Assembly (NCBI RefSeq): GCF_041381155.1
Contig: NC_091134.1
Coordinates: forward strand, 62,240,902-62,304,901
Direction of reading: 5' to 3'
DNA: 64,000 bases
Source: Argopecten irradians
Lineage: Eukaryota; Mollusca; Bivalvia; Pectinida; Pectinidae
This document shows positions 60,206 to 64,000 of this stretch, in pieces. The first letter of the stretch is position 1, and every line of letters starts with the position of its first letter. Both the position numbers and the translations under genes were made by a program. The notes under the pieces are model-generated. The model had not been told where the DNA came from and did not search any database. It saw only the letters and a list, made by a program, of their open reading frames with translations.

Positions 60206-62189
60206 CAGTGGCGTAGGAAGATGAAACGTCATGGGGGGGGGGGGGGGGGGGCAAAGGTCCTCAATATTTTGTAACCCCCCCCCCCCTTACGAGAGAAGAT
60301 TAATTCAACCCCCAACCATATAATGTATGCTTTATGTAAATTTTTCTTATATCACTAAATTTAATCCTTGTACACATTTATAGACAGTGGGGTCGCTAAA
60401 AGGAAATTAACGAAAACGCAAATTGGCCAAATTAGCGTGTGAGCGTCGAAGGCGCGAGATTTTTGTGTTTTGTTAGGGGTCTGAGGGTGACCCCCGGGAT
60501 GAGTTTTATGTATTTTGATGATTTGAGATCGCCAGAAAGCGCGAGATTTTGGTGTTTGGGGGGGTCGGGGGTCTCCCCCGGGAAAAAAATACGATTTAGA
60601 ATGGCTTAGATGAGTTTTACGATGCATTTTGATGAATTTGTGAGCGCCCAATGGCGCGAGAATTTGGTGTTAGGGGGGTCCGGGGGTCTCTCCCCGGGAA
60701 AAAAAATTACGATTTAGAATGGCTGAGATGAGTTTTGCGATAAAGTTTAATGATTATAAAGCGTTCTTAACATGGTAATTTTTCGATTTAAAGCTACCTG
60801 CATTTAGAAATGATAATTGTGTCGTCATAACATTGTGCAACCCTTCTCGATCTGAATATACCGGCTTCATACCATCGGCACATTGTTGTGTAACATAAAA
60901 AATGAATTAATTGTCTCGCTAAGACATATAAACAAATTGATTTTTTTAAGAGACATTTTTCTAAATAGTACGTAGAATCCCTTGATGGACATTTTTAGTC
61001 TAGATTTTTGTGTATTGAATTTTTACTATTTAAGGTTTGACAATATGTGCTTGAACGTTTTAGGAAATGCGCCGCGCAGCGGAAAATTTTCTAGAATGAA
61101 GTACGAAAAATGTGCAGGAGGACCCTTTTTTTCTTTCAAATAAGCATTTTTAGAAAATATCAGTCGGCGAAAATGGGGGGGGGGGGGGGCAAAAAGACAT
61201 GTTTGCCCCCCCGTCCAGGGGAAAAGGGGGGGCAGTTGCCCCCCGTCCCGGGGAAAAGGGGGGGCAGTTGCTAAAAGGAAATTAACGAAAACGCAAATTG
61301 GCCAAATTAGCGTGTGAGCGTCGAAGGCGCGAGATTTTTGTGTTTTGTTAGGGGTCTGAGGGTGACCCCCGGGATGAGTTTTATGTATTTTGATGATTTT
61401 GAGATCGCCAGAAAGCGCGAGATTTTGGTGTTTGGGGGGGTCGGGGGTCTCCCCCGGAAAAAAAAATACGATTTAGAATGGCTTAGATGAGTTTTACGAT
61501 GCATTTTGATGAATTTGTGAGCGCCCAATGGCGCGAGAATTTGGTGTTAGGGGGGTCCGGGGGTCTCCCCCGGGAAAAAAAATTACGATTTAGAATGGCT
61601 GAGATGAGTTTTGCGATAAAGTTTAATGATTATAAAGCGTTCTTAACATGGTAATTTTTCGATTTAAAGCTACCTGCATTTAGAAATGATAATTGTGTCG
61701 TCATAACATTGTGCAACCCTTCTCGATCTGAATATACCGGCTTCATACCATCGGCACATTGTTGTGTAACATAAAAAATGAATTAATTGTCTCGCTAAGA
61801 CATATAAACAAATTGATTTTTTAAGAGACATTTTTCTAAATAGTACGTAGAATCCCTTGATGGACATTTTTAGTCTAGTTTTTTGTGTATTGAATTTTTA
61901 CTATTTAAGGTTTGACAATATGTGCTTGAACGTTTTAGGAAATGCGCCGCGCAGCGGAAAATTTTCTAGAATGAAGTACGAAAAATGTGCAGGAGGACCC
62001 TTTTTTTCTTTCAAATAAGCATTTTTAGAAAATATCAGTCGGCGAAAATGGGGGGGGGGGGGGCAAAAAGACATGTTTGCCCCCCCGTCCCGGGGAAAAG
62101 GGGGGACAGTTGCCCCCCGTCCCGGGGAAAAGGGGGGCAGTTGCCCCCCCTGCCCCCCCCCCCCCCCCCCCCCGCTTCCTACGCCCCTG
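60206..62189. mobile_element. G/C-tract element with an 875-bp tandem duplication
   Basis: The ends CAGTGGCGTAGGAAG (60206) and CTTCCTACGCCCCTG (to 62189) are inverted, followed inward by poly-G on the left and poly-C on the right. Inside, 60396-61270 and 61271-62143 are near-identical tandem copies with period 875. Each contains TCCGGGGGTCTCC-type patches and ends in GGGGAAAAGGGGGGCAGTTG. No clear target duplication and no transposase. Confidence 0.75.
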
Positions 62190-62387
62190 CCAATTATTCT
62201 TTCCGATTTGTAACAAATTCCTGCAAATCTATGTGGTTTTGCATTGTAGAAGTATAACGATGCACCACGTGCGTTTGGCTCTATTGGCGTTTATATATAT
62301 ATTTATTACATAATTTGTTTACACCAATCTATATATGAAGAAATATAATATTTTCAACTATTACACCGACCGTTCAAAAAAAACTTG

Positions 62388-62470
62388 TTATATTGCACGG
62401 TTCGAAGTTATATTGCACGCTTCCATGGAAACGTTATATTGCACGGTTCGAAATGTTATATTGCACGGCT
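62388..62470. repeat. Cluster of four TTATATTGCAC direct repeats
   Basis: Copies start at 62388, 62408, 62434 and about 62456 (spacing 20, 26 and 22 bp), several followed by GGTTCGAA. The same TTATATTGCAC forms the head of the fold-back at 62871-63042. Confidence 0.85.
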
Positions 62471-62636
62471 TTAGGAACACCTCGCTGTTGTTGTCTAGTT
62501 TTGTAGAAAACTTCTGAGGAATTGCGAGTAACAGTGAGTTACGTTATTATGACGTCACAAAGGTTCACGCTCAATTTCGCGCTGGATTTATAGAACGTCA
62601 TGTAGACGTTTACTGTACCGTGTAAAGGACGGACAC

Positions 62637-62723
62637 GATGAATGTATTAGATCAAAAGGCTGCAAGCAGGTCTAATAATGTGAAAACAGACAATAAGACA
62701 TCCAAACCGGAGTTACAACGTGA
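62637..62723 (+). CDS. Possible first coding exon of an unknown, perhaps element-borne, gene
   Basis: ATG AAT GTA... gives MNVLDQKAASRSNNVKTDNK followed by TSKPELQRD, then a donor-like GTACGTAGG. A TGACGTCA CRE lies 80 bp upstream at 62550-62557. I recognise no family and see no following exon before the fold-back. Confidence 0.2.
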
Positions 62724-62870
62724 CGTACGTAGGCTATACGTCAATCTTCAATAGGATATTAAGGTTTTTTTTCCGTACGATACGGTGTTGGTTATTTTGT
62801 TAAGTGATTGTCGTATTCGTTTTATAAAAAAAAATATTCAACTGAAAAACTGGTGATTATGTAATAAAAC

Positions 62871-63042
62871 AAATATTCCATGGTTACTGTGCCCTAGTTC
62901 ATAATATTTACCCCTCGGTGATGGTAATCAACAAATGTTATATTGCACTCGGCCTTTTGCCTCGTGCAATATAACATTTGTTGATTACCATCACCTCGGG
63001 TTAAATATTATGAACTAGAGCACAATAACCCATGAAATATTT
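62871..63042. repeat. Fold-back element 3
   Basis: About 80-bp arms: AAATATTCCATGGTTACTGT on the left mirrors the sequence ending CCATGAAATATTT on the right. The centre reads TTATATTGCACTCGGCC-TTTT-GCCTCGTGCAATATAA. Non-coding. Confidence 0.93.
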
Positions 63043-64000
63043 GTATAATATATAGTGAGAAACATGCACTCGACATTCAAAGATCTACGGTCGCTGGGAA
63101 CGGACATAGACAAAACGAAATAATTGTACTATTGCTTGGGAACGAAATAGTTCTGTCAAATATTACATTTTGCAATTATTTCATATCCATTTTTTGTTTA
63201 AATAAATCATTAAATTTACCTTTTACAGAACTGTTCAGTGCCTCCCCAATACAGTCTGGATACGTTAGTAGTTGCTTTCTAGACAATTGCACTGTGTCGT
63301 CAAAGACCTACGACGAGAATGTTAAAATATCGAATATAAATACAAACCATATACAATACTTCAGAATTAGTAAGACAAATTACAGGAATTAGCAAAAGCG
63401 AGCAGAAAGTGAAGTTTTGTTTTTAGCCATTTTGTTCTAAAAAATTAGAATGGAGTCAAATGAATTTCCAAAATCAAAATAAATAAACCATTATAAATTT
63501 GTTATTATTGATAATATTTTTTTTTAAATAGTGAACCATCACAGATAGGTGACAAGCTTTGCAATTCCTTCTGAAGTCAGATATTTTTGTTATTTAAAAA
63601 AAGATATTCCTCACAAAACAGATACTGTCATCTAGAAATCTTGCTTAATTCAAGGCTTTGTGTATCTATCAGCAGTCAAATGTCTTTTTGTCGACTTTTG
63701 TATCAATTATTTCAAGAATATTCAACTGCTCACAGAAAATACTTATATGTTTTGTTTGACATTCTTCTTAATTAAAATTCATGACTACATAAAATAAAAA
63801 AAATAAAAAATAAATAAAGCAAAAATCTTATTTTCATTAACAAGAATTTCACAGCGGTTTAAAACATCACAAAAATAATTATTTACAGTTGAAATATCGT
63901 TAATAGTCCAGCGGATTCGTGCAGAAATTTTGTCAAATTGTGCACTTTTTTCATATAACAATTAGAGGAAGTTATCAAGTTCTGTAACTCTTGCAAATAT
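63043..64000. other. Gene-free, AT-rich DNA to the right edge
   Basis: Nothing supported. Confidence 0.5.

Noticed and set aside
60361-61528. Repeated frame MGAHKFIKMHRKTHLSHSKS
   Set aside because: It arises from the 875-bp duplication, shifts frame between copies and is low-complexity.

Overview
The window is nuclear DNA of an animal, most likely a bivalve mollusc. It is AT-rich. Its genes have short exons with GT-AG introns, and animal-type ciliary, mitochondrial, TFIID and IAP genes are present. The spaces between exons are filled with repeat types known from bivalves: hairpin-ended elements starting AACAAGAG, elements with tandem internal repeats, TIR MITEs and fold-backs. I cannot name the species from sequence alone.

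Layout. (1) About 595-12582, minus: the first 25 coding exons of a CFAP47-like ciliary protein, which continues past the left edge. (2) 12998-16852, plus: a complete DNAJB13-like gene, head to head with CFAP47 across 415 bp. Both families serve the ciliary/flagellar axoneme, so this is probably a shared ciliary promoter. (3) 16853-20462: gene-free, with a fold-back element, a tandem duplication carrying CRE palindromes, and an E-box/TATA promoter-like palindrome. (4) 20463-25470, minus: COX17, the mitochondrial copper chaperone, two exons split by a 4.8-kb repeat-filled intron. (5) 25756-32679, plus: TAF13, a TFIID subunit, four exons, head to head with COX17 across 285 bp with ETS-type motifs. 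Its introns hold nested TIR elements, hairpin-ended elements and a hAT transposon remnant with an exact 8-bp target duplication. (6) 32680-42083: gene-free. It holds a nested fold-back, a duplicated segment with a filled/empty site pair for a small hAT-like MITE, GAT microsatellites and another fold-back. (7) 42084-48316, minus: a four-exon IAP (two BIRs, UBA-like segment, RING) with an unusual N-terminal hydrophobic hairpin. A possible upstream promoter near 52.35 kb carries a kappa-B site, a CRE and a TATA-like box. (8) 52.4-64 kb: no confident host gene. It holds hairpin-ended repeats, LINE fragments, a tandemly duplicated G/C-tract element and a large fold-back with a TTATATTGCAC cluster.

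The most unusual signals are four. An 11-copy 40-bp minisatellite in CFAP47 copies an exon-intron junction, so the splice donor is repeated 11 times. A recurrent pairing of fold-back elements with the CRE palindrome TGACGTCA gives at least ten sites in 64 kb. A set of hairpin-ended elements has different terminal stems but shared 5' and subterminal motifs. The IAP has a putative membrane anchor. All exon calls and family names come from reading the sequence and from memory of the families; no database was searched.
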